Positions 34,710 to 47,016 of a DNA stretch of 64,000 nt are shown one piece after another. How positions within the stretch are numbered: position 1 is the first letter of the stretch; the number at the start of each line of letters is the position of its first letter. Source of the stretch: Propionispira arboris. GTDB lineage: Bacteria > Bacillota > Negativicutes > Selenomonadales > Selenomonadaceae. Under the pieces are notes generated by a model. It did not search any database and had not been told where the DNA came from. It saw nothing but the letters and a program-made list of their open reading frames with translations. A program made the translations under genes and the position numbers. Location: positions 25,243-89,242 of the forward strand of contig NZ_FNZK01000021.1 of assembly GCF_900109225.1 (NCBI RefSeq), read 5' to 3'.

Positions 34710-35481
34710 ATACTTTGCCTTCCTCCAAAAAAATTTTATCGTCTTTCAACGATTTATTCATTCCCTCATTACGCTGATAACTATTATTCATCTTTTCGAT
34801 TTCTGGGTATCTTTTTAATAATTCAACAATATCCTGCATTAAAAATACCTTATTACTTGGGTATAAATATTCATAGACTTTTGTAACAGCCGCAAAATCA
34901 TCAAGTTCATCAACAGTCCAACGCATTTTTGATAAATCAATATTATTTTTCAGGCACCCCAATCGAAACGACTGCGGCTTCTGATGAATATATGGCGTTA
35001 CGTGTTCACGTTCAGAAGGCAGTTGCGCATTTTCCCAAGCGTTTTTTAGTATTGAAAACTTCATAATTTCTACGTCCAGCCCATCTGGATAAGTAACTTC
35101 TAATGTATTGCTAGTGTAATCATTGTTTTCTTCAATATGCTTCATAATTACCGCATCAATAATTTTCCAATCAATCAGCGGACAATCTCCTGTCAAACGA
35201 ACTACATGCTCGGGTTGATATTGTTTGGCACATTGATAATAGCGATCCAAAACATCATTGAGATTTCCACGAAAAACTTCAATACCATACTGTCTACAAA
35301 TCATTGATAGTTCATCATCGTTACACGCATTACTAGTTGCTAAAACAACTTTTCCAATAAACAAACTTCTTTGAATTCGTTCTATTTCATGAATTATCAT
35401 AGGTTTTTTTAATATATGTTTTAGAACTTTCCCTGGTAATCTACTTGACGAACTTCTTGCCTGAACTATCGCTAGAATCAT
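34678..35481 (-). CDS. pseF: Pseudaminic acid cytidylyltransferase-like (PseF/SpsF family)
   Basis: A 267-aa nucleotidyltransferase of the SpsF/PseF/KdsB group that activates the nonulosonic acid as its CMP-sugar. It starts ILAIVQARSSSSRLPGKVL, with RLTGDCPLID near residue 96 and the VEIMKF and RWTVDELDD blocks later. ATG at 35481 follows GAGGTGTAATGAG. Because SpsF relatives also serve other sugars, the assignment to CMP-pseudaminate depends on the neighbours pseB, pseC, pseG and pseI. Confidence 0.82.
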   Translation of the reverse strand: MILAIVQARSSSSRLPGKVLKHILKKPMIIHEIERIQRSLFIGKVVLATSNACNDDELSMICRQYGIEVFRGNLNDVLDRYYQCAKQYQPEHVVRLTGDCPLIDWKIIDAVIMKHIEENNDYTSNTLEVTYPDGLDVEIMKFSILKNAWENAQLPSEREHVTPYIHQKPQSFRLGCLKNNIDLSKMRWTVDELDDFAAVTKVYEYLYPSNKVFLMQDIVELLKRYPEIEKMNNSYQRNEGMNKSLKDDKIFLEEGKVYGRNIKETFR

Positions 35482-35540
35482 CTCATTACACCTCTACAAA
35501 TGCATCTTCTTAATTTTGTATACATCAACCTCAAAAAATT

Positions 35541-36437
35541 TCAAGTATTTATCCACCGACTTGGCATAATAATTTCATCTTCTATATTGCGAAAAGTTCC
35601 ACATAATGCATTATAACATTCTATAAATCCATTGGCCTTTTCTATTATTTTCAAGTTATCCATCAGTTGACTTTCATTGTCTACCCCAAAAACAATCTTA
35701 TCTATTCCATTATGGCAATAATTAAATAAAAATGCCGCTTCACGCCGCGAATAGCCAAATTTCAGTACAGTATCATCAAATTTTTCCAAATACGGTATCG
35801 CCTCTATCAAGTATCTAGGCACGTCTTCAATACGCATCAATAAAAGTCCTTGCAAAAAAGCACTACGCGCAAAAACTGTTACATGATTTTTTTTTGCTAT
35901 TTCAAAAAAATCAGTTTGATCAAGTCTCTGATCAAATACATTATAAGGGATTTGAATATAATCAATTTTTCCACTATTAACAGCATTTAAAGCATCTTCC
36001 GGTTCATAAACAGAAATGCCAATATTTTTCACCAATCCCTTATGCTTGCAAACCTGTAAGCCCTTTATGATTTCTGTATGATAAAAGTCCTTTGCTTCAT
36101 GCAATAAATAGCCGTCTAAAAAATCCACACCCAAATTCAACAAAGATTTTACAATTTCTTGCTGTACCACCTTCGCTGTATCTCCAGCACCATTGTTGTC
36201 TATATTTGGTTTCAGCTTTGAAATAATGTTCACATCATAATGCCCAATTCCAAATTCTCGCAAAATCGCCTCAGCATTTCCATAAACACTTGCCGTATCA
36301 AAATACGTTATACCATTTTCAATAGCCGCCTGTAACACAGAAAAACTTTCTTCATGGGTCGGTTGACGCCCAATTTCATTTTTAATTCCATATTTTAACC
36401 CAAGCTGAACCGTTCCTAAACACAACTTATCAAGCAT
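35541..36437 (-). CDS. Aldo/keto reductase
   Basis: A 298-aa NAD(P)H-dependent aldo/keto reductase with the catalytic tetrad in place: Asp and Tyr in YFDTASVYGNAE (about 45-56), Lys in IISKLKP (about 80) and His in YLLHEAKDF (about 115). It overlaps the end of pseC by 8 bases and so belongs to the nonulosonate operon. No such enzyme is needed for plain pseudaminic acid, so it probably reduces an intermediate of a modified sugar or of a side chain that also needs the class III aminotransferase. Confidence 0.86.
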   Translation of the reverse strand: MLDKLCLGTVQLGLKYGIKNEIGRQPTHEESFSVLQAAIENGITYFDTASVYGNAEAILREFGIGHYDVNIISKLKPNIDNNGAGDTAKVVQQEIVKSLLNLGVDFLDGYLLHEAKDFYHTEIIKGLQVCKHKGLVKNIGISVYEPEDALNAVNSGKIDYIQIPYNVFDQRLDQTDFFEIAKKNHVTVFARSAFLQGLLLMRIEDVPRYLIEAIPYLEKFDDTVLKFGYSRREAAFLFNYCHNGIDKIVFGVDNESQLMDNLKIIEKANGFIECYNALCGTFRNIEDEIIMPSRWINT

Positions 36438-37583
36438 TTTCCAAAACTTCTTTCAACACATCTACCACATTAGTTTGTTGTTCATCTGTTAAGCTATAGT
36501 ATAGCGGTAATGTAAAAGCTTCTGCATAATAGTTTTCACTATTAGGAAAATCCCCCATATTAAACCCTAATTGCTGATAATACGGCTGAGTATGCACTGG
36601 AATATAATGCACATTCAATATAATTCCTTTTGTCTTCATTTTATAAAATATATCTTTCTTGTTTAATTTAACTTTTGATAAATCCAATCGTACGACATAA
36701 ATATGCCATGATGAATTTGTATCTGGGTGCTGATAAGGTAATGTTAACGGTAAATCTTTTAACAGCTCATTATATCTGTCAGCCAAGTATCTACGGCGAA
36801 TAATGAATTCATCTAACCGGTCCATTTGACTATACCCCAAAGCTGCTTGCATGTCCGTCATTCGATAGTTAAATCCTAAATTAATTTGCTGATAATACCA
36901 TGGACCATCTGCTTTGCCCTTTAAGAACGATTCATCACGTGTAATACCATGATTACGAAAAAGTTGCAAATTTTTGTATAAAATATCATCATTTGTCAGT
37001 ACCATCCCACCTTCTCCAGTAGTAATAATCTTAACTGGATGAAAACTGAATACGGTCATATCAGAATACCTACACGACCCGATTTTTGTATTCTTATATT
37101 CCCCACCGATACAGTGTGAGGCATCTTCTAACACCGTAAAATTATATTCCTGTGCTAATTCATAAATTCGTTTCATATTACAAGATTGTCCTGAAAAATG
37201 GACTGGTACAACAATTTTCGGTTTTTTATTTGTATTTCTCAGCTTAGTTTCCAATTGATCAACACTCATATTGTAAGTATCAGTATCTATATCCACAAAA
37301 TCAACCGCAGCACCACAATACCGTGCACAATTGGCCGAGGCTACAAAAGTATTCGGTGTGGTCCATAACACATCATCTTTCGCAAGCCCAGCTGCCAAAC
37401 AAGCTATATGTAATGCAGATGTCGCATTCGTTACAGCTACAGCATACTTCACCCCACAATACGCTGCTACTTTTTGTTCAAATTTTTCAATAGCGGGTCC
37501 TTGCGTCAAAAAATCAGATTTCAAAACATTAACTACAGCATCAATCTCTTTTTGGTTTATGCTTTGTTTACCATAATATATCA

Positions 37584-37584
<1 letters not shown>
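36430..37584 (-). CDS. pseC: UDP-4-amino-4,6-dideoxy-N-acetyl-altrosamine transaminase
   Basis: A 384-aa DegT-family aminotransferase that installs the 4-amino group on the PseB product. It opens IYYGKQSINQKEIDAVVNVL. AVTNATSALHIACLAAGL follows, then VLEDASHCIGG and the PLP lysine in FSFHPVKIITTGEGG. The ATG shares one base with the pseB stop (TAATG), so they are coupled. The length and the FLTQGPAIEKFE segment fit PseC rather than LegC. Confidence 0.93.
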
Positions 37585-41041
<3,457 letters not shown>

Positions 41042-41158
41042 ATTTTAACCGCCTCATATGTTTGTATCTTCCATAAAATATAAATTATAGTCTATCTACT
41101 ATACAAAGATGATTTTTTCACTATAAATTTCAGTTTAAATTTTAAATATACTTATATT

Positions 41159-41185
41159 ATATCGTAAAAATCCACGAAAAACTTA
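41159..41185 (-). promoter_or_regulatory. Sigma-28-like promoter upstream of the 815-aa gene and pse block
   Basis: On the minus strand, TAAG (41185-41182), 15 bases, then TACGATAT (41166-41159), compared with the flagellar sigma-28 consensus TAAA-N15-GCCGATAT. It lies between the upstream terminator and the ATG at 41041, leaving a leader of roughly 110 bases. The region is AT-rich, so chance matches are possible. Confidence 0.4.
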
Positions 41186-41228
41186 AATTATTTTCTCTCT
41201 CAAATCAATTTTATAAATTTACAAAATC

Positions 41229-41268
41229 AAAGCGAATACGATGTGCCGTTCACTATCGCATTCGCTTT
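41229..41268 (-). terminator. Terminator after the GT2-TPR pair
   Basis: Arms 41229-41242 and 41255-41268 pair at every position if one G-U pair on the minus-strand RNA is counted, which indicates minus-strand use. The distal arm ends in TTT and is followed by more T-rich sequence. It lies 50 bases past the stop of the 610-aa gene and isolates the pse block from the flagellin-proximal genes. Confidence 0.75.
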
Positions 41269-41317
41269 AATATTTACCAATATAAAATATATAATAAGAG
41301 TGGCCGCCTCATGGAGC

Positions 41318-43150
41318 TTAGCAACGCGCCTCGCTCCAAGTTTTAAACTGTAAAATTTTTAGATTCTCTGGATTTTTTTCCAATACTTTATCAAAATATC
41401 TTGCAGCCTCTGCGTAGAGACCTAATTTATACGAACAATACCCTATACCTTCATAATACTCTGAAGGATTGCTCAGCGAAAGTCTTAAATAAACTTGTCT
41501 ATATACATTTAATGCCTTACTATACTTTTTCTTTTCTTCCAATATTTTTGTTATTTTTAAAATATTTTCGTTTGAAAAGTCCTCTGCCAGTTCTAAGTAA
41601 TGATCTAGTGACGATGAATGAATCAATAAAAGTTCCTTCAGTATCGTTGCATAAACAGGAAATAATTCCTCGTTTAACTTTAAAGTCTCGTCATAAAAGC
41701 GCAACACAACCGTTTTAAAAGCTTCATTTAAAGCCTTTATATATTGTTGTTCATTCATTAATTGCTTATTGTTTTGTGCAATACATGCTGACGCCAGCAT
41801 ATGGCTATTTTGCATCATTGATTCCATACTTGTCACATAAAGTTTCTGATAATTTCCTAAGCCCAGCATTTGATATTGCCATAAAGAATCCACTTCAACA
41901 GAGAAATCACGCGTCAAAATATTACTATAATAAACAAATATTTTATTCTTTGGGCAGTTCGACAAATTTTCTATAATGAATGATATATCTTTTTGTGTAC
42001 GTTCGTATATACCATTAAAAAGAGAAATAATCTCAATCGGGTCTGCATTCATCAACAACCGATACACACGTTGAAATACTTCTGCATTATATTTATAGCG
42101 CAACAATGATTTGCAATAGTACGTTAAAGCTTGTTCATTCTGATTTTTAAAAAAATAAATTTCTCCCATAAAAAAATAAACTGCTGTCAAGTGTCCATCA
42201 AACGAATTTGCTTGGTAAGAGCCCTTGCTTTCCTGCTCACTTAGTGAAATTGCTTTTAAGAAATATTGAAGCGCCATTTCATAGTTTTTCTGCAGCCAGG
42301 CAAATCTTCCATAGGCACAATAAAAATCAGGAGCATTGGGGAATTTTTGAATAGCACGCTTAATTTCTGCTCTGATTTCATTAGAATCTGCTTCACTGTT
42401 GATCAATGCATCAATTACCTTATCGTAAACTGTCTGCTCCGCCCCTAAAGATGATAATTTTGCCTCAATATGAAGCCGTCCGTATTTAATCGCATTTGTA
42501 TAATCATCCAATCCATGATAACAATCGCATAAATAACGATAGTGGATAGGCTTTTCCCCTTCTTCGGCAATTTCTTTTAACAAAATTGCTAAATTGCGTT
42601 GCATTTTTTCTCTGGCAATACTGCTTGAATAACCTGTATGATAGACCTTAATGTCATTTTCCAGCATAAAAATATGAACAGTCCCTTTGGTGTTATAAAC
42701 CTCTTCATGTATCGCATTTTTGTAGCGCAAATTTGGGCGATTGCGGAAAATACGTATATTAACAAAAGATGAAATTTCCTGATCATCTTTATCAATATCA
42801 ATATTAACAATGCGAACACCAATAGCATCACATTTTTTATTGTTATGTACTGTTTTTAGATATTTTTTTAGATTTTCAATTGATTCACTCGTAAAGTACT
42901 CATCAGCATCAAGGAAAACAATCCAATCGCCAGTTGCCTGCTGCAAAGCATAATTTTTGGCAGCAGCAAAATCTTGTTTCCATTCATACTGATATATTTT
43001 TGCTCCATGACTGCGGGCAATTTCAACCGTTCGATCGGTAGATCCTGTATCTACCAAGATTATTTCCTGAACAAGCCCTTGAATTTTTGCAAAATAGGAT
43101 TCCATATTTTTTTCTTCATTTTTAGTTATTATACAAGCAGAAATCTTCAT
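41318..43150 (-). CDS. GT2 glycosyltransferase with TPR repeats (copy 2)
   Basis: A 610-aa cytoplasmic protein. Residues 1-100 form a GT2 core: ISACIITKNEEKNMESY, ILVDTGSTDRTVEIA, and FLDADEYF with the DxD motif. TPR-like helices fill about 190-350 and 540-605 (NAIKYGRLHIEAKL, YEMALQYFLKAISL, YAEAARYFDKVLEKNPENL). Proteins with this GT2-TPR layout glycosylate flagellin in Firmicutes (for example GmaR of Listeria and GT2 enzymes of Clostridium). The start overlaps the stop of the 616-aa paralogue (ATGA). The likely job is addition of the first sugar to flagellin Ser/Thr. Confidence 0.88.
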   Translation of the reverse strand: MKISACIITKNEEKNMESYFAKIQGLVQEIILVDTGSTDRTVEIARSHGAKIYQYEWKQDFAAAKNYALQQATGDWIVFLDADEYFTSESIENLKKYLKTVHNNKKCDAIGVRIVNIDIDKDDQEISSFVNIRIFRNRPNLRYKNAIHEEVYNTKGTVHIFMLENDIKVYHTGYSSSIAREKMQRNLAILLKEIAEEGEKPIHYRYLCDCYHGLDDYTNAIKYGRLHIEAKLSSLGAEQTVYDKVIDALINSEADSNEIRAEIKRAIQKFPNAPDFYCAYGRFAWLQKNYEMALQYFLKAISLSEQESKGSYQANSFDGHLTAVYFFMGEIYFFKNQNEQALTYYCKSLLRYKYNAEVFQRVYRLLMNADPIEIISLFNGIYERTQKDISFIIENLSNCPKNKIFVYYSNILTRDFSVEVDSLWQYQMLGLGNYQKLYVTSMESMMQNSHMLASACIAQNNKQLMNEQQYIKALNEAFKTVVLRFYDETLKLNEELFPVYATILKELLLIHSSSLDHYLELAEDFSNENILKITKILEEKKKYSKALNVYRQVYLRLSLSNPSEYYEGIGYCSYKLGLYAEAARYFDKVLEKNPENLKILQFKTWSEARC

Positions 43151-44997
43151 ACTTCCACCACCTGCTCTACTTTATTGCCTAAAGCTTCATTACTCCAAAT
43201 AATAAATCCATCTATTTCATTATTGTTCATACCTAGCTGTTTCGCTTCTTCAAAAAACTGAAGTGCTAAATTATAATCTTGTAATCTATAATAACAATAG
43301 CCTAGTTCATAAAGAACTTCCATTTTCCCATTGACTAACTCAAATGATAAAATATTCTTATAAAGCTCAACAGCCACAAAATAATATCCGTTATTTTTTA
43401 ATGTTTTTGCAATAGCCAACCTTTCAATTAAAGAAAAATCCATGGCTAATTTAACATATTGCTGTAAGACAAGCGGCTCCTTGACCTGAAATAACTGCAG
43501 TAAAATTTCTTGATAAGCAGCAAATTCTTTTGAAGACAGCATCGGTGCTTCTGCTTGATAGAAACGTACTATGATCTTTTGATAATCGCTCAAGAAATAT
43601 GGTAATAGATTTTCTATTTGTTTGTAGTCCTTTATAAGCATAGCTGAAAGCACTGCAAACTCTTGGTCCGCTTGCAGCTGCCCAGCAGATAATACTTGTA
43701 TTTTTGAATAATTTCCAGCAGCTATTAAAGCTAAAACATCAATGTTTTTTTCTTTTACAAGTTTTTTGTAAGCTTGCATATAATAAGCTAAAATTTTTCC
43801 TCGCTGCAATGGCTGGATATTGGCAATTAAAAATTCCAAATCCATTTTCTTGGTTTTATCATAAAGTGAGTTTAAAAAAGCAATACAATAAACAGGATCT
43901 TCCTCACAAATCAATTGATAGAGCGGCGAAAAAGCATTGATTAAATATTTATCATCTGCCAGTATTTTCTGATAAACTTCAATTGCTTTTGCATAATCAT
44001 TTTTATATTCATAAAGCTTCCCTAAAACCAAATACGTGAGCCCGACTTTACTGTGAAAAAGGCTGGTTTCCATATCATCATAAACCGCATCCAAAGCAAA
44101 AGCACGACCAAAAGCTTCTTCCGCCTTATCATATTGTCCCTGATTAAAAAATAGTACACCATATTCCGCATAAAAATCCGGTAAAAGCGGAAAGGCTTTA
44201 ATGGATTCCTGAATAACCTCTTCCTGACTGGCAAAATCAGCTCCTTGGCGCTGCAGAGAATTCAGTAAAACACGATAAGATCTGCTAGCATAAGAAATTT
44301 CCTTGCGGCCCGTCGCTAAATCCTGACGTGCATACTTGATCGCCTGGTCATAATCCTCTATACCATAATATGCATCTGCTAAATAGCGATATAGATCAAC
44401 ATTATTGGGGTCATTTGTCAACTGTTTGTGTAATATTTTCAAATTGCGTTCACATTTACTTCGTACCCGGCCACTCGAATAGCCGGTATGCAATAATTCT
44501 AATTCAGAACGTTCTATTTTGTACCAGCGATTTTTCCGATTTTTATGCATTAAATATTCATGAACTGTACCCGCAAAACAAAGATTTGGATCGCGGCGAA
44601 AAATTCTCGTTATAAAAAACTCATCAATCAATCTATTATCATCATCAATATCAATATTGCTCATATGGGTGATAAATCCATCACACCCCTTACCGTATTG
44701 TTTGATAATATTGGGTACGTTTCCAGCCGTTTCTGCAGAAATATATTCATCTGCATCAAGAAAAATGACCCAGTCGCCTTTTGCCTTCCCTAATGCAAAA
44801 TTTTTTACCGCCGAAAAATCATTGTTCCATTCATAATGATAAACTTCCGCACCATATTTTTTTACCAAATCCACAGTATCATCCGTTGAACCGGTATCAA
44901 CAACTATAATCTGCTGTACAATTTTTTGTACGCTTTCAAGACAAGTGCTAATATTTTTGGCTTCATTTTTTACAATTACACAAGCTGAAATCTGCAT
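43147..44997 (-). CDS. GT2 glycosyltransferase with TPR repeats (copy 1)
   Basis: A 616-aa protein with the same architecture as its downstream neighbour: a GT2 domain (ISACVIVKNEAKNISTCLES, IVVDTGSTDDTVDL, FLDADEYIS), then TPR-like helices (about 190-350, QYDKAEEAFGRAFAL, YAKAIEVYQKILADD; and 545-610). ATG at 44997 follows AAAGGAGAC. It is the first gene after the flagellin terminator, and that position directly after flagellin is common for flagellin glycosyltransferases. The two copies have diverged strongly outside the GT2 core, so they may recognise different sites or donate different sugars. Confidence 0.88.
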   Translation of the reverse strand: MQISACVIVKNEAKNISTCLESVQKIVQQIIVVDTGSTDDTVDLVKKYGAEVYHYEWNNDFSAVKNFALGKAKGDWVIFLDADEYISAETAGNVPNIIKQYGKGCDGFITHMSNIDIDDDNRLIDEFFITRIFRRDPNLCFAGTVHEYLMHKNRKNRWYKIERSELELLHTGYSSGRVRSKCERNLKILHKQLTNDPNNVDLYRYLADAYYGIEDYDQAIKYARQDLATGRKEISYASRSYRVLLNSLQRQGADFASQEEVIQESIKAFPLLPDFYAEYGVLFFNQGQYDKAEEAFGRAFALDAVYDDMETSLFHSKVGLTYLVLGKLYEYKNDYAKAIEVYQKILADDKYLINAFSPLYQLICEEDPVYCIAFLNSLYDKTKKMDLEFLIANIQPLQRGKILAYYMQAYKKLVKEKNIDVLALIAAGNYSKIQVLSAGQLQADQEFAVLSAMLIKDYKQIENLLPYFLSDYQKIIVRFYQAEAPMLSSKEFAAYQEILLQLFQVKEPLVLQQYVKLAMDFSLIERLAIAKTLKNNGYYFVAVELYKNILSFELVNGKMEVLYELGYCYYRLQDYNLALQFFEEAKQLGMNNNEIDGFIIWSNEALGNKVEQVVEV

Positions 44998-45081
44998 AAT
45001 TTTAAGTCTCCTTTATATAAATCAATACTTGAACAAACTTTATTTTTCTAAAATATCTTCAACTATTGACTTAATATAATA

Positions 45082-45117
45082 AAACAGGAGAATGGCTGCA
45101 CACCCATTCTCCTGTTT
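45082..45117 (-). terminator. Flagellin transcript terminator
   Basis: Bases 45082-45095 and 45104-45117 are perfect 14-base complementary arms with an 8-base loop. On the minus strand the distal arm runs into TTTTATTATATT. It lies 30 bases past the flagellin stop. Confidence 0.92.
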
Positions 45118-45146
45118 CTTTTGTCCAACGCCTGCATTACTAGAAA

Positions 45147-46490
45147 TTATTGTAATAAGCTGAGTACGCCTGAACCTGATTGATTTGCCTGAGCAAGCAT
45201 TGCTTGTGAAGCTTGTTTTAATACATTATTTTTCGTGTACTCAGTCATTTCTTTAGCCATATCCGCATCACGAATTGTAGATTCAGCATTTGTTACATTT
45301 TCGCTGGAAGTTGTTAAGTTCTGTGAAGTGTAATCTAAGCGGCTTTCAGCGGAACCGATTTTTGTTTGTTGTGTCAAAGCTTTTTGCAAAGCTTTATCAA
45401 GGACATCAATAGCTGCTGTTGCACGTTCTTGTGTTGTAACATCAAGATTGAACGTGGTAGTTGAAGACTGTCCTTGGAGGCCAAGTGCTTTTGCACCCAT
45501 ATCACTCAAACCAACACTAATAGTCTGATTCGCTTTCGTGCCAACTTGCAATTGAATACTGTGATCTTTAGATAAATCATGTGCCGTAATAGCTTCTGTG
45601 AAATTATCCAATACTTTATTTACATCTTTTTTAGCATTACCATCTTTATCGGTAACATTCATTGTAAAACCTGCGAGTGCATTAGAAACACCAGCCGTTG
45701 TAGTCGCAATGGTAAGAACATTTTTGCCATCTGTTGAGTGAACCGTATAGCCCTGACCATCTTTATTATTTGTAGCTGGAGTCGCACCAGTACCAACAAC
45801 GCTAGTAGCCGTTGTATTAACAGACAACCCAGTTGCTTGACCGATAATATCACTTATTTTAGTACCAGAAGCACCGTCTGTAATTCTGATGGATGTTGTA
45901 ACAGTTTTCCCATTTACAACATACGAAATAGAAATCTTATCGCCACTAACAATACCTAAACTTTTTCCATCACGGTTTGTCAAACTAGCAAGAGTACTGT
46001 TGCCTGTTGTTGCTGTACCTAAAGATTGATTTGTAAAAGCTGATTTTGTAGCTGAAGTTGCACTGGAAGCTGAACCATCAACAAGATATTTACCATTAAA
46101 TGTTACATTGGCATTATCATTGATCTGGTCAATAGATTGATTCATTTCAGACTGAATTGCTGCTAAATCACTATCTGTATTTGTACCATTGGCTGCATTT
46201 AAAACTTTCTGCTTTAAAGTTTTGATGATTTCTACTGTGGAGCTTACAGCACCTTCAGCAGTTTTCAATAATGACGAACCATTTTGTGCATTTTGATTTG
46301 CCTGATCCAAAGATTTAATCTGAACTCTCATTCTTTCAGAAATTTGGTAACCAGAAGCATCGTCAGCTGCACTGTTGATTTTCATACCTGAAGAAACTTT
46401 TTTCAAGCTTTTATTAAGGGCTGTACTATTGGTATTCATAATGTTTAATGTGCTTAAAGCCGATAAATTATTTTTAACTACTAATGACAT
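45147..46490 (-). CDS. hag: Flagellin
   Basis: A 447-aa flagellar filament subunit. The conserved N-terminal helical domain (about 1-140) includes NNLSALSTLNIMN, SSGMKINSAADDASGYQIS and SLLKTAEGAVSS. The C-terminal domain (about 350-447) includes IGSAESRLDYTSQNLTTSSE, VTNAESTIRDADMA and the QANQSGSGVLSLLQ end. The centre (about 145-340) is Ser/Thr-rich and variable, with many possible O-glycosylation sites. ATG at 46490 follows AAGGAGG. A sigma-28-like promoter and a CsrA-type hairpin lie upstream, and GT2-TPR glycosyltransferases follow. Confidence 0.97.
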   Translation of the reverse strand: MSLVVKNNLSALSTLNIMNTNSTALNKSLKKVSSGMKINSAADDASGYQISERMRVQIKSLDQANQNAQNGSSLLKTAEGAVSSTVEIIKTLKQKVLNAANGTNTDSDLAAIQSEMNQSIDQINDNANVTFNGKYLVDGSASSATSATKSAFTNQSLGTATTGNSTLASLTNRDGKSLGIVSGDKISISYVVNGKTVTTSIRITDGASGTKISDIIGQATGLSVNTTATSVVGTGATPATNNKDGQGYTVHSTDGKNVLTIATTTAGVSNALAGFTMNVTDKDGNAKKDVNKVLDNFTEAITAHDLSKDHSIQLQVGTKANQTISVGLSDMGAKALGLQGQSSTTTFNLDVTTQERATAAIDVLDKALQKALTQQTKIGSAESRLDYTSQNLTTSSENVTNAESTIRDADMAKEMTEYTKNNVLKQASQAMLAQANQSGSGVLSLLQ

Positions 46491-46523
46491 TTTATTTTCC
46501 TCCTTGATTTTAAAAACTTATAA

Positions 46524-46542
46524 TTTAGGCATCCTACCTAAA
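46524..46542 (-). promoter_or_regulatory. CsrA-type hairpin in the flagellin leader
   Basis: In the minus-strand mRNA, UUUAGG and CCUAAA pair to enclose the loop UAGGAUG, which displays AGGAU, the core of the CsrA-binding consensus (ARGGAU in a loop). It lies upstream of the AAGGAGG ribosome site, which itself contains GGA. In Bacillus subtilis CsrA represses hag through two such sites and FliW counteracts it; csrA and fliW are both in this window. Confidence 0.55.
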
Positions 46543-46571
46543 CTTGTAAAGTATTACAGCAGTTTCTCTGT

Positions 46572-46598
46572 CGATCGTCCAGTTACTTCTGCTGTTTG
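46572..46598 (-). promoter_or_regulatory. Sigma-28-like promoter of the flagellin gene
   Basis: On the minus strand: CAAA (46598-46595), exactly 15 bases, GACGATCG (46579-46572). Compare TAAA-N15-GCCGATAT. The CGAT core and the spacing fit. The distance to the ATG leaves a leader of about 75 bases containing the CsrA-type hairpin. Confidence 0.5.
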
Positions 46599-46643
46599 AC
46601 TTTCTTACTATATATATCGTAAAGAATAAGGATACCTTAAGTG

Positions 46644-46670
46644 TTTTTTTATCTTTTTTTTATTTTTTTT
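46644..46670. other. Phased A/T tracts upstream of the flagellin promoter
   Basis: Three runs of 7, 8 and 8 Ts (A-tracts on the minus strand) have centres about 9-10 bases apart, nearly one helical turn, beginning about 45 bases upstream of the -35 element. Phased A-tracts bend DNA and can raise promoter output. The stretch partly overlaps the stop region of the FliT-like gene. Confidence 0.4.
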
Positions 46671-47016
46671 AAAATTTTTGATCCCAGCGAAAGCTTTGAT
46701 TCGTATATCCCAATGATTCGTAGGCCTGACTGACATCTCGATTGGTTTTTGTTTTATTGAGCCAGATATGTGTTTTCTGCAACAGAACCTTGTTCACACG
46801 AATAATTTCCTTTAAAAGAATCTGACCTTGCGGGGATTTAATAAAACTTTGCTCTGGATTCGTTTTAATTTTCTCTTCAAAAAACGTTCGCTGCCGAAGT
46901 AAGTCCAAAAAAACATCCGTATCATTTTTATCGAGAAATTTATCCATTTCCTTGCTAATTGTTGCAAATTGCTGCCAATCTTCTTTTGCTTGCTCTTCTT
47001 GTTCAGGCTTGCACAT
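46669..47016 (-). CDS. FliT-like flagellar protein
   Basis: A 115-aa, mostly helical, charged protein (QEEQAKEDWQQFATISKEMDKFL, LLKEIIRVNKVLLQKTHIWL). Its position right after fliS, its size and its helix pattern are those of FliT-type chaperones, which bind the filament cap protein FliD. Sequence alone gives no diagnostic motif, so the call is mainly positional. I place the start at ATG 47016, which overlaps the end of fliS by 14 bases. A run of in-frame GTG codons just upstream is an alternative. Confidence 0.6.
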   Translation of the reverse strand: MCKPEQEEQAKEDWQQFATISKEMDKFLDKNDTDVFLDLLRQRTFFEEKIKTNPEQSFIKSPQGQILLKEIIRVNKVLLQKTHIWLNKTKTNRDVSQAYESLGYTNQSFRWDQKF

